In this document: in pieces, positions 1-5,920 of the stretch
Layout: every line of letters starts with the position of its first letter
How positions within the stretch are numbered: the stretch's first letter is position 1
DNA from: DASUNQ01 sp036277075
Lineage (GTDB): Bacteria; Acidobacteriota; Thermoanaerobaculia; Multivoradales; UBA5704
Direction: 5' to 3'
NCBI GenBank assembly: GCA_036277075.1
Contig: DASUNQ010000233.1
Span: forward strand, 1 to 27,162
Length of the DNA stretch: 27,162 bases
The notes under the pieces: generated by a model
The model's database searches: none
What the model saw: the letters and a program-made list of their open reading frames with translations, nothing else
What the model was told of the DNA's origin: nothing
Made by a program: the position numbers and the translations under genes

Positions 1-633
1 TTCCCAGCTCTTCGCGTCGCCGAGCAGCGCGTCGGCGGCGGCGAGGAGGTAGACCGGCGCGCGGCTCGCGGCGAAGGCGGCGACGGCCGCGCCGAAGCCG
101 CGCGCGGCGCGCGCCACCGCCGCTTCGTCGGCGCTCTCGGCGCCGTTCAGGAACACCGACAGCGAGCGGCTGCGCAAGGTCGGCAGCAGGTCCAGCCGCG
201 ACGGCGCCAGCAGCAGAAAGTGGCGCGGCGCGCTCGCCGGCGGCTCCTCGAGCACCTTGAGCAGCGCGTTGGCGGCCTCGCCCGAGAGGCTCTCGGCGCT
301 GGCCACGACGAACACCTGCCCGCGCGCCTCGAAGGGGGTGACCTGCGCGGTGCGCAGCAGCTCCTTGGTGGCGTCCACCGAGGTCGAGGTCTTCAAGTCC
401 CGCGCGAGCACCTGGACGTCGGGGTGAAACGGCGCGTCGGCGCCCGGCCAGTCGATCCGCCGGCAGTGGCGGCACTCGCCGCACGGCCGCGCCGCCGGCG
501 CCGCCGCGCAGAGCAACGCGCGCGCCAGCTCGATCGCTCCCGCGCGCCGCGCCGCGGCCTCGCCGCCGTGCAGGATGACCGCCGGGTAGAGGCGGCCGTT
601 GCGCGCCGCCGCGAGCACGGGCTCGGGGATCAA
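1..633 (-). CDS. holB: DNA polymerase III subunit delta' (partial, C-terminus beyond window)
   Basis: This is the clamp-loader subunit that helps open and load the beta sliding clamp during replication. The 211 codons visible have no stop and run off the left edge. The clearest signature is SLSGEAANALLKVLEEPP, the conserved stretch shared by delta', gamma and tau, followed by a downstream LRSRS sensor-like segment. Four cysteines (one in ALLC, then CGECRHC) form the zinc module of clamp-loader subunits. The place where an ATP-binding P-loop would sit reads HGGEAAARRAG, without GxxGxGKT, as expected for the non-ATP-binding delta' rather than gamma/tau. The proposed TTG start (633-631) overlaps the tmk stop codon; an in-frame GTG at 618 is the alternative. 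The overlap indicates co-transcription with tmk, a common pairing. Confidence 0.88.
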   Translation of the reverse strand, partial: MIPEPVLAAARNGRLYPAVILHGGEAAARRAGAIELARALLCAAAPAARPCGECRHCRRIDWPGADAPFHPDVQVLARDLKTSTSVDATKELLRTAQVTPFEARGQVFVVASAESLSGEAANALLKVLEEPPASAPRHFLLLAPSRLDLLPTLRSRSLSVFLNGAESADEAAVARAARGFGAAVAAFAASRAPVYLLAAADALLGDAKSWE

Positions 634-1271
634 TCCAGCCCCGCGGGCAGCAGCTCGACCAGCGCCGAGGCGACCGCCGCCGCCGTCTCCGCCGGCGCGC
701 CCGCCGAGTCGATCACCCGGATGCGCCGCGGCTCGCGCGCGGCCATTTCGAGATAGCCTTCGCGCACCCGGCGGTAGAAGTCGAGCGCCTCGCCGTCGAT
801 GCGGTCGACGCCGCCGCGGCGGGCGGGCGCCTGGCCGCGCTCCTGCGCCACTTCGGGCGGCAGGTCGAAGAGCAGCGTGCGGTCGGGGACGCGGCAGCCG
901 GTGGCGATGCGGTCCACCTCCTCGATGAGCGCCAGCGGCACGCCGCGGCCGTAGCCCTGGTAGGCGCGAGTCGAGTCGGTGAAGCGGTCGCAGAGCACGT
1001 GACGGCCGGCGGCGAGCGCCGGGTCGATGACGTCGGCGAGGTGTTGGCGGCGGCAGGCGAAGACCAGCAGCAGCTCGACGCGGCCGTCGACGGAACCGAG
1101 CCGCGGATCGAGGAAGACGCGGCGCACCGCGTCGCCGAGCACGGTGCCGCCGGGCTCGTGGGTGGCGCGCAGCGGCACGCCGAGAGTCTCGAGCCGCGCC
1201 GCCGCACGCTGCAGGTGGGTCGACTTGCCGCTGCCGTCGATGCCCTCGAACGTGACGAAGAGCGGAGGCAT
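630..1271 (-). CDS. tmk: Thymidylate kinase
   Basis: This enzyme phosphorylates dTMP to dTDP with ATP in the cytosolic dTTP pathway. The 213-residue product has the usual family length. The P-loop is GIDGSGKST at about residues 10-18, followed by the DR motif in CDRFTDSTRAYQGYGRG, which contacts the dTMP phosphate, and an arginine-rich LID segment (QERGQAPARRGGVDR). I chose the ATG at 1271 (MPPLFVTFEG) because family members begin a few residues before the beta strand that leads into the P-loop. An in-frame ATG at 1289 would add six residues (MLSCRA) with no family support. The 3' end overlaps the proposed holB start, so the two are probably translationally coupled. Confidence 0.95.
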   Translation of the reverse strand: MPPLFVTFEGIDGSGKSTHLQRAAARLETLGVPLRATHEPGGTVLGDAVRRVFLDPRLGSVDGRVELLLVFACRRQHLADVIDPALAAGRHVLCDRFTDSTRAYQGYGRGVPLALIEEVDRIATGCRVPDRTLLFDLPPEVAQERGQAPARRGGVDRIDGEALDFYRRVREGYLEMAAREPRRIRVIDSAGAPAETAAAVASALVELLPAGLD

Positions 1272-1310
1272 CGCGCGGCACGATAACATTGCGCTCCGCG
1301 GCGCCCTGAC

Positions 1311-1326
1311 GGGCCGGGATATTGCA
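1311..1326 (+). promoter_or_regulatory. Weak sigma-54-like -24/-12 site upstream of the SWIB gene
   Basis: GG at 1312-1313 and GC at 1324-1325 are separated by exactly 10 bases, and the -12 element reads TTGCA, matching the consensus. The -24 element is GGGCCG and matches poorly outside the GG. The start codon lies about 80 bases downstream. In such GC-rich DNA a GG-N10-GC pair occurs often, so this is only a candidate. Confidence 0.2.
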
Positions 1327-1396
1327 TTCCGAGTGGGGTCGGCGCGCGCGGGTCGCGCGTCCCCCTACCATGCATTCAGACGCCTACCTTGGGACA

Positions 1397-1402
1397 GGAG
1401 GA
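1397..1402 (+). promoter_or_regulatory. Ribosome binding site of the SWIB gene
   Basis: AGGAGG lies three bases before ATG 1406. It is one of the few strong Shine-Dalgarno sequences in the window, and it fixes this start over the in-frame ATG at 1322. Confidence 0.75.
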
Positions 1403-1405
1403 CTC

Positions 1406-1684
1406 ATGGCTCAAAAGAAGACGCAGGGGAGGAGCAACCCGCAGTTCATGAAGCCGCTGCAGCCGGACGACGCGCTGGGCGCCGTGGTCGGCACCGAGCC
1501 GCTGCCGCGCACCGAGGTCACCAAGAAGGTCTGGGACTACATCAAGAAGCACAACCTCCAGGACCCGGAGAACAAGCAGATGATCCGCGCCGACGACAAT
1601 CTGCGCGCAGTCTTCGGCGGCAAGGACAAGGTCAGCATGTTCGAGATGACCCGCCTGGTGAACAACCACCTGCGGCAGAGCTGA
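1406..1684 (+). CDS. Stand-alone SWIB/MDM2-domain protein
   Basis: The product is a 92-residue protein that is almost entirely one SWIB domain. A short basic N-terminus (MAQKKTQGRS) is followed by the domain from about residue 13 to 90. Diagnostic segments are FMKPLQPDDALGAVVG, LPRTEVTKKVWDYIKKHNLQ, the DPENKQMIRADDNLRAVFG core, and MFEMTRLVNNHL. SWIB domains are best known from eukaryotic chromatin remodelling factors; stand-alone bacterial forms occur in several phyla, including Chlamydiae and Acidobacteria, and are thought to act in chromosome or topoisomerase-related functions. The bacterial role is not established. The gene starts at ATG 1406 behind AGGAGG, diverges from tmk and is followed by a terminator-like hairpin, so it may be monocistronic. 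Confidence 0.9.
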   Translation: MAQKKTQGRSNPQFMKPLQPDDALGAVVGTEPLPRTEVTKKVWDYIKKHNLQDPENKQMIRADDNLRAVFGGKDKVSMFEMTRLVNNHLRQS

Positions 1685-1698
1685 TCGGCCGGCCGAAG

Positions 1699-1738
1699 CG
1701 GCGTGCTGCGGGGCGGCGGAGCGCCTCCCAGCACGCCG
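1699..1738 (+). terminator. Terminator-like hairpin after the SWIB gene
   Basis: CGGCGTGCTG (1699-1708) pairs perfectly with CAGCACGCCG (1729-1738). The GC-rich loop can pair further internally. The right arm is followed by TTTCCGTCTTCTC, a pyrimidine tract with interrupted Ts. The site lies 15 bases after the SWIB stop. It probably ends or attenuates transcription ahead of terC. Confidence 0.55.
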
Positions 1739-1777
1739 TTTCCGTCTTCTCTCCCCTGCTAGACTCCGCGCCCGTCG

Positions 1778-2809
1778 ATGCGCACGCTCGGTTCCCCGCT
1801 GCAGTGGTCCCTCTTCCTCGCGTTCGTCTTCGTCATGCTGGCGCTGGACCTCGGCGTCTTCCACCGCAAGAGCCACCGCATCGGCCTGCGCGAGGCCGCC
1901 TTCTGGAGCATCGCCTGGACGCTCCTCGCCTTCGCCTTCAACGGCTGGATCTACTGGGAGTACGGCGCCACGCCGGGCCTCGAGTTCCTGCTCGGCTACA
2001 TCATCGAGCGCTCGCTCTCCTTCGACAACATCTTCGTCTTCATCGTCATCTTCAACTACTTCGCCGTGCCGGCGGAGTTCCAGCACCGCGTCCTGTTCTG
2101 GGGCATCCTCGGCGCGCTCGTCTCGCGCGGCGTCTTCATCGCCCTCGGCGTGGCCCTGCTCGAGCGCTTCGAGTGGATCATCCTGGTCTTCGGCGTCTTC
2201 CTGGTGTGGACCGGCTTCAAGGTGCTGCGCGGCGGCGACACCGATGTCCACCCGGAGAGGAACCCGGCGGTCAAGCTCTTCCAGCGCTTCGTGCCGCTGA
2301 CCTCGCACTACGCCGGCAAGCGGTTCTTCGTGCGCGAAGGCGGGCGGCTGTTCGCGACCCCGCTGATGCTGGTCCTGATCGTCGTCGAGGCCACCGACGT
2401 GGTCTTCGCCGTCGATTCGATCCCCGCCGTCTTCGGCGTCACCCGCGACCCTTTCATCGTCTTCACCTCGAACATCTTCGCCATCCTCGGCCTGCGCGCC
2501 CTCTACTTCCTGCTCGCCGGGCTGATGCACAAGTTCCGCTACCTCTCCTACGGCCTCGGCCTGGTGCTGATGTTCATCGGCGCCAAGATGACGCTCCACG
2601 ACTGGCTGCACATCCCCAACGTGCTGTCGCTGGTCGTCGTGCTCGCGATCCTGCTCGGCTCGGTGCTCCTCTCGCTCGCCCGCCCGGCGCCCCCCGAATC
2701 GATCCCCGATCCGACGACGCAGCCCAGCGGCGACTTCGAGAGCTCGCCGGCGGCGCAGGCGCTGCGCGAGGAGGCGATCGAGGAAGAGGAGCCGGCGCAG
2801 CGCCGCTGA
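1778..2809 (+). CDS. TerC-family integral membrane protein (Alx/TerC type)
   Basis: This 343-residue inner-membrane protein belongs to the TerC family, whose members include tellurite-resistance TerC and the manganese exporter Alx. About eight or nine hydrophobic segments are visible (for example 8-28, 42-62, 107-128, 131-150, 194-220, 225-247, 255-275 and 281-301). Family-typical acidic residues sit inside membrane segments: LALDLGVFHR (D24), RSLSFDNIFVF (D83), and EATDVVFAVDSIPAVFG (D207, D213). The last 40 residues are a soluble tail rich in Glu, Ala and Pro. Manganese or other metal export and support of secreted metalloprotein maturation are inferences from the family. No yybP-ykoY-like leader is evident upstream. 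I see no clear ribosome-binding site before ATG 1778. The stop is eight bases before pntAA, so the two are probably co-transcribed. Confidence 0.9.
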   Translation: MRTLGSPLQWSLFLAFVFVMLALDLGVFHRKSHRIGLREAAFWSIAWTLLAFAFNGWIYWEYGATPGLEFLLGYIIERSLSFDNIFVFIVIFNYFAVPAEFQHRVLFWGILGALVSRGVFIALGVALLERFEWIILVFGVFLVWTGFKVLRGGDTDVHPERNPAVKLFQRFVPLTSHYAGKRFFVREGGRLFATPLMLVLIVVEATDVVFAVDSIPAVFGVTRDPFIVFTSNIFAILGLRALYFLLAGLMHKFRYLSYGLGLVLMFIGAKMTLHDWLHIPNVLSLVVVLAILLGSVLLSLARPAPPESIPDPTTQPSGDFESSPAAQALREEAIEEEEPAQRR

Positions 2810-2817
2810 CCAGCAGC

Positions 2818-3933
2818 ATGCCCACCGTCTTCGTGCCCAGGGAGACCCGGCCGGGAGAGGCGCGCGTCGCGGCCACCCCGGAGACGGTCAAGCGCCTCGT
2901 CGCGGCGGGCGCCGAGGTCGCCGTCGAGGCCGGCGCCGGCCTCGCCGCGTACTTCTCCGACGCCGCCTACGAGGCCGCCGGCGCCCGGCTCGAGCGCGGC
3001 GGCGCCGGCGTCTGGCGGCGCGCCGACGCGGTGCTCAAGGTTGCGCCCCCGACCGCCGAGGAGGCGGGCGCGCTGCGCGCCGGCGCGGTCCTCGTCGGCT
3101 TCCTCGCGCCCTACCGCGAGCGCGAGAGCGTGCGCCGCCTCGCCGAAGCCGGCGTCTCCGCCCTCGCCATGGAGCTCGTGCCGCGGATCACTCGCGCGCA
3201 GCCGATGGACGCGCTGTCGTCGCAGGCCTCGATCGGCGGCTACAAGGCGGCGCTCCTCGCCGCCGTCCGCCTGCCGCGCTACTTCCCGCTGCTGATGACC
3301 GCCGCGGGCACCATCCCGCCGGCGCGGGTCGTGGTCATGGGCGCCGGCGTCGCCGGCCTCCAGGCGATCGCCACCGCGCGGCGGCTGGGGGCGGTGGTCG
3401 AGGTCTCGGACGTGCGCGCCGCGGTCAAGGAGCAGGTGGAGTCGCTGGGCGGGCGCTTCATCGAGGTGCCGCAGGCCGAGAGCGGCGAGGGGGCGGGGGG
3501 CTACGCGCGCGAGATGGGGGAGGACTTCCTGGCGCGGCAGCGCCAGGCGGTGGGCGAGCGGGTGGCGGCGGCCGACGCGGTGATCACCACGGCGCTGGTG
3601 CCCGGGCGGCCCGCGCCCCGGCTGGTGAGCGCGGCGATGATCGAGGCGATGCGGCCGGGATCGGTGGTGGTCGACCTGGCGGTAGAGGCGGGCGGCAACT
3701 GCGAGCTGTCGCAGGCCGACCGCGAGGTCGTCCACGGCGGGGTCCTGGTGCTGGCGCCGTCCAACCTGCCGGCGACCGTGCCGCATCACGCCAGCACGCT
3801 CTACGCGCGCAACGTCCAGGCGCTGCTGCAACTGCTCCTGAGGGACAGGCGGCTCGCGGTCGACCCGTCCGACGAGGTCGTCGCCGGCTGCCTCCTCACC
3901 CACCGAGGGGAGCTGCGTCACGAACTCCCGTGA
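2818..3933 (+). CDS. pntAA: NAD(P) transhydrogenase alpha subunit, part 1 (PntAA, soluble NAD(H)-binding domain I)
   Basis: The 371-residue product matches the soluble NAD(H)-binding component of proton-translocating transhydrogenase, which exchanges hydride between NADH and NADP+. Visible motifs are the N-terminal PRETRPGEARVAATP, the signature RAQPMDALSSQASIGGYKA (about 126-144), and the Rossmann fingerprint GAGVAGLQA (175-183) ending in an acidic residue in VSDVR (D198), consistent with NAD rather than NADP. The MDALSSQ signature separates it from alanine dehydrogenase. It ends after the soluble domain, as in species where the alpha subunit is split in two. Unusually, neither pntAB nor pntB follows: the next gene is on the opposite strand and overlaps its end by 38 bases. 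Confidence 0.9.
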   Translation: MPTVFVPRETRPGEARVAATPETVKRLVAAGAEVAVEAGAGLAAYFSDAAYEAAGARLERGGAGVWRRADAVLKVAPPTAEEAGALRAGAVLVGFLAPYRERESVRRLAEAGVSALAMELVPRITRAQPMDALSSQASIGGYKAALLAAVRLPRYFPLLMTAAGTIPPARVVVMGAGVAGLQAIATARRLGAVVEVSDVRAAVKEQVESLGGRFIEVPQAESGEGAGGYAREMGEDFLARQRQAVGERVAAADAVITTALVPGRPAPRLVSAAMIEAMRPGSVVVDLAVEAGGNCELSQADREVVHGGVLVLAPSNLPATVPHHASTLYARNVQALLQLLLRDRRLAVDPSDEVVAGCLLTHRGELRHELP

Positions 3934-4441
3934 CGATCAGCTCCACCAGCTCCGGCTCGCGCAGCAGCTCCAGATCGACCCGCCGCTCGTCCACCAGCCG
4001 GTAGCCTCGCGCGATGGCGCGCAGGTGGCGGCCGTCGAGCGCGCCGAGCTCGCCGCGCAGCAGCGTCTCCCCCTTGGCGTAGACCGAGAAGGGATCGAGG
4101 ATCGGCCGCGCCGGCACCACCGGCCGCCGCGGTGGCGCCGGAGCGCTGAAAGCGGGGCTCGACAGGGGCGGGGGCGGCGCCGTCGCCACGGGCTCGAGCG
4201 CGCGCTCCAGCGCCCCCTCGAGGTAGACCTCGCTGAGGCCGCTGGCCCAGTACTCGGCGGCGGTCAGGTTGGGTTGCGTCGTCTCGCGCTCGGAGCGGAG
4301 CACGGCGTCCTCCCCCTGCGACTCGAACTCGAGCCACCCTTCCCAGTGATTGTCCACTTGGCGCCCGCAGGCGCGGGCGAAGAAGCGGACGCCGTCCCGG
4401 CTGACGATCGGGTCTTCGAACGTGCGGAGGACCTGTTCCAT
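3896..4441 (-). CDS. Conserved-looking protein of unknown function downstream of the sigma factor/chrR pair
   Basis: I do not recognise a named family for this 181-residue product. The N-terminal 85 residues look like a compact domain (DGVRFFARACGRQV, HWEGWLEFES, VLRSERETTQPNLTAAEYWASG, VYLEGALERAL). A Pro/Ala-rich linker (about 87-113) follows, then a second segment (DPFSVYAKGETLLRGELGALDGRHLRAIARGYRL) that could bind a partner. There is no signal peptide or membrane segment, so it is probably cytoplasmic. ATG 4441 follows the purine-rich AGGAAGGGGGG, a good ribosome-binding site. It lies 70 bases after the chrR-like gene on the same strand but beyond a strong hairpin, so its expression may be partly separate. 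Its 3' end overlaps pntAA convergently by 38 bases. Confidence 0.75.
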   Translation of the reverse strand: MEQVLRTFEDPIVSRDGVRFFARACGRQVDNHWEGWLEFESQGEDAVLRSERETTQPNLTAAEYWASGLSEVYLEGALERALEPVATAPPPPLSSPAFSAPAPPRRPVVPARPILDPFSVYAKGETLLRGELGALDGRHLRAIARGYRLVDERRVDLELLREPELVELIVTGVRDAAPLGG

Positions 4442-4475
4442 GATTCCCCCCTTCCTCCGCCGATCCGCCGTGCAA

Positions 4476-4500
4476 CCGCCGCGCCAGTGCGGCGCGGCGG
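4476..4500 (-). terminator. Strong intercistronic hairpin between the chrR-like gene and the unknown gene
   Basis: CCGCCGCGCC (4476-4485) and GGCGCGGCGG (4491-4500) form a perfect 10-bp stem with a 5-base loop. It begins 12 bases after the chrR-like stop on the minus strand. Only two Ts follow (TTGCAC), so it is not a classical intrinsic terminator. It may attenuate transcription or protect the 3' end of the sigma/anti-sigma message. Confidence 0.5.
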
Positions 4501-4511
4501 GCCGGCGCGCG

Positions 4512-5144
4512 CTACCCGCCGGCGAACGTCCTTTGCAGAGCGCCGCGCCAGCCGGTGAACTCGACCGGCTGCGGCAGGCGGAAGAGAATCCAGCACTCGT
4601 GCGGCGGGCGGGTGAGGGGGCGGTGCTCGGAGCCCGGGGGGTAGACGCCGTAGGCGCCGCTCTCCCAGAGGCCGGCGTCGTCCTCGTAGGCGCCGGCCAG
4701 GACGACGACGTCTTCGCCGCCGGGGTGGCGGTGGCGCGGGAAGGGGCGGCCGCCGGGCATGCGGCCGATGAGCAGCGTCGTGCCGGTGGCGCGGTCGGTC
4801 CAGAGCGGCGCGATGCGCGCCCCGCGTACCGGCAGCCGCCGCCAGCGCAGCTCCGCGAGCTCCGACAGCTCCTGGCCCGCGGCGGGCGGCACCGGCGTGC
4901 CGGCGAAGGGCGAGGGGGCGGCGTCCGCGGGCGCCGGGAGGCTTGCCACCAGGCGGTCCCAGAGACCGGCCGGCGGGCGCCTCTCGCCGACCGCGCGCAG
5001 CAGCACGCCGCCGGGGAGCGCCAGCGCCGACAGCTCCTCGCGGCAGGCCGCGCAGCCGGCGGCGTGGGCCTCGACGAGGACCCGATGGGCGAGGTCGGCC
5101 TCGCCGCCGGCGACCGCGAGGAGCAGCTCGGGGGGCGGATGCAT
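4512..5144 (-). CDS. chrR: ChrR-type anti-sigma factor (zinc-binding domain plus cupin)
   Basis: This 210-residue protein should bind and inhibit the ECF sigma factor encoded just upstream. The N-terminal zinc anti-sigma domain carries H2, then HAAGCAAC (H27, C31, C34), which is the H-x24-H-x3-C-x2-C spacing of Rhodobacter ChrR. The C-terminal cupin has HRHPGGED (H138, H140, E144) and EHRP (H174), again with the spacing of the ChrR cupin metal site. In Rhodobacter sphaeroides, ChrR releases RpoE in response to singlet oxygen; the same or a related oxidative signal is inferred here. The ATG at 5144 lies two bases after the sigma factor stop, so translation is almost certainly coupled, giving 1:1 production. 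No membrane segment is present, so sensing is cytoplasmic. Confidence 0.93.
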   Translation of the reverse strand: MHPPPELLLAVAGGEADLAHRVLVEAHAAGCAACREELSALALPGGVLLRAVGERRPPAGLWDRLVASLPAPADAAPSPFAGTPVPPAAGQELSELAELRWRRLPVRGARIAPLWTDRATGTTLLIGRMPGGRPFPRHRHPGGEDVVVLAGAYEDDAGLWESGAYGVYPPGSEHRPLTRPPHECWILFRLPQPVEFTGWRGALQRTFAGG

Positions 5145-5146
5145 CG

Positions 5147-5800
5147 TTAAGCTCCCGCGCGCTCCCGCAGCACGCCGTGCATGGTCCTCAAGCCGGTGCG
5201 GATGCGCGACTTCAGCGTGCCCAGCGGCAGGTTCAGGCGCGCGGCCGTCTCCTCGTAGGTGAGGCCGCCGAAGTAGGCCATCTCGATCGCCCGCCGCTGC
5301 TCGGGGGCAACGCGCGCCAGCGCTTGGCGGACGGTGAGCAGCAGCTCGGTCGTCTCGCCGCGCTGGGACGGGAGGCGCTGGAAGTCGACGCCGTCCGGCG
5401 CCGCCCCCGGGCCGGTGCCGGGCGCCGCGCGGCGCCAGCCGTCCACCAGCTTGTTGCGGGTCATCGTGTAGAGCCACCCCGCGGCGTCGCCGCGCTCGGG
5501 CCGGAAGCTCGCGGCCTTGCGCCAGACCGCGAGGAAGACCTCCTGCACCACGTCCTCCGCGCCCTCGCGCGTGCGGCTCAGCTGCTGGACGTAGGCGTGC
5601 ACCCGGCCGGCGTAGCGCTCGTAGAAGAGGTGGAAGGCGCCGAGGTCGCCGCCGGCGCTGCGGGCGAGCAGCGCGGCGTCGGACGGCTCCTCGGCGGCCG
5701 GGCGGGAAGGCTCCAGGCAGGGCTTCCTTTCCGGAAAAATATACGCCAGCGGGAGCGGCGGCGGCGCGACGGCGCAGGCGCCGCTGTCGGTGGTGGGCAC
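5147..5800 (-). CDS. rpoE: ECF (sigma-70 family) sigma factor, RpoE/ECF11-like
   Basis: This is an alternative sigma factor of up to 217 residues. The sigma-2 region spans about 53-122, including AEDVVQEVFLAVW and the promoter-melting segment GWLYTMTRNKLVDGWRR. The sigma-4 region (about 153-208) contains the helix-turn-helix GGLTYEETAARLNLPLGTLKSRIR. A linker of about 30 residues separates them, and no extra C-terminal domain is present. The partner anti-sigma gene follows after two bases, as in rpoE-chrR operons. The start is uncertain: the ATG at 5800 gives a 40-residue low-complexity leader. A purine-rich GGAAAGGAAG lies just before an in-frame CTG at 5716 and just after an AT-rich patch (TATATTTTT), which may mark the true start. 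Confidence 0.92.
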   Translation of the reverse strand: MPTTDSGACAVAPPPLPLAYIFPERKPCLEPSRPAAEEPSDAALLARSAGGDLGAFHLFYERYAGRVHAYVQQLSRTREGAEDVVQEVFLAVWRKAASFRPERGDAAGWLYTMTRNKLVDGWRRAAPGTGPGAAPDGVDFQRLPSQRGETTELLLTVRQALARVAPEQRRAIEMAYFGGLTYEETAARLNLPLGTLKSRIRTGLRTMHGVLRERAGA

Positions 5801-5920
5801 GCTGGCTCTACGCGCCCGGCTGCAGTTTCGGATGGAGGGGAAGAGAGGTCGGGGCCAGCGACGGCCAGTGCACTTCCCGGTGTAGCGATCTCGCGCCGCC
5901 GACCCGCCTCTGCGAGTTTC

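Noticed and set aside
1267..1284. GGCACG followed by ATTGC near the tmk start, resembling a sigma-54 promoter on the plus strand
   Set aside because: The distance between GG and GC is 12 bases, not 10, and the site lies at the edge of tmk.
1685..1777. Possible manganese (yybP-ykoY) riboswitch before terC
   Set aside because: The interval holds a single terminator-like hairpin and none of the conserved riboswitch loops; it is also too short.
5801..5920. Autoregulatory ECF promoter upstream of the sigma factor
   Set aside because: GGAAAC- and GGAAGT-like hexamers occur, but no partner -10 element sits at 16-18 bases.
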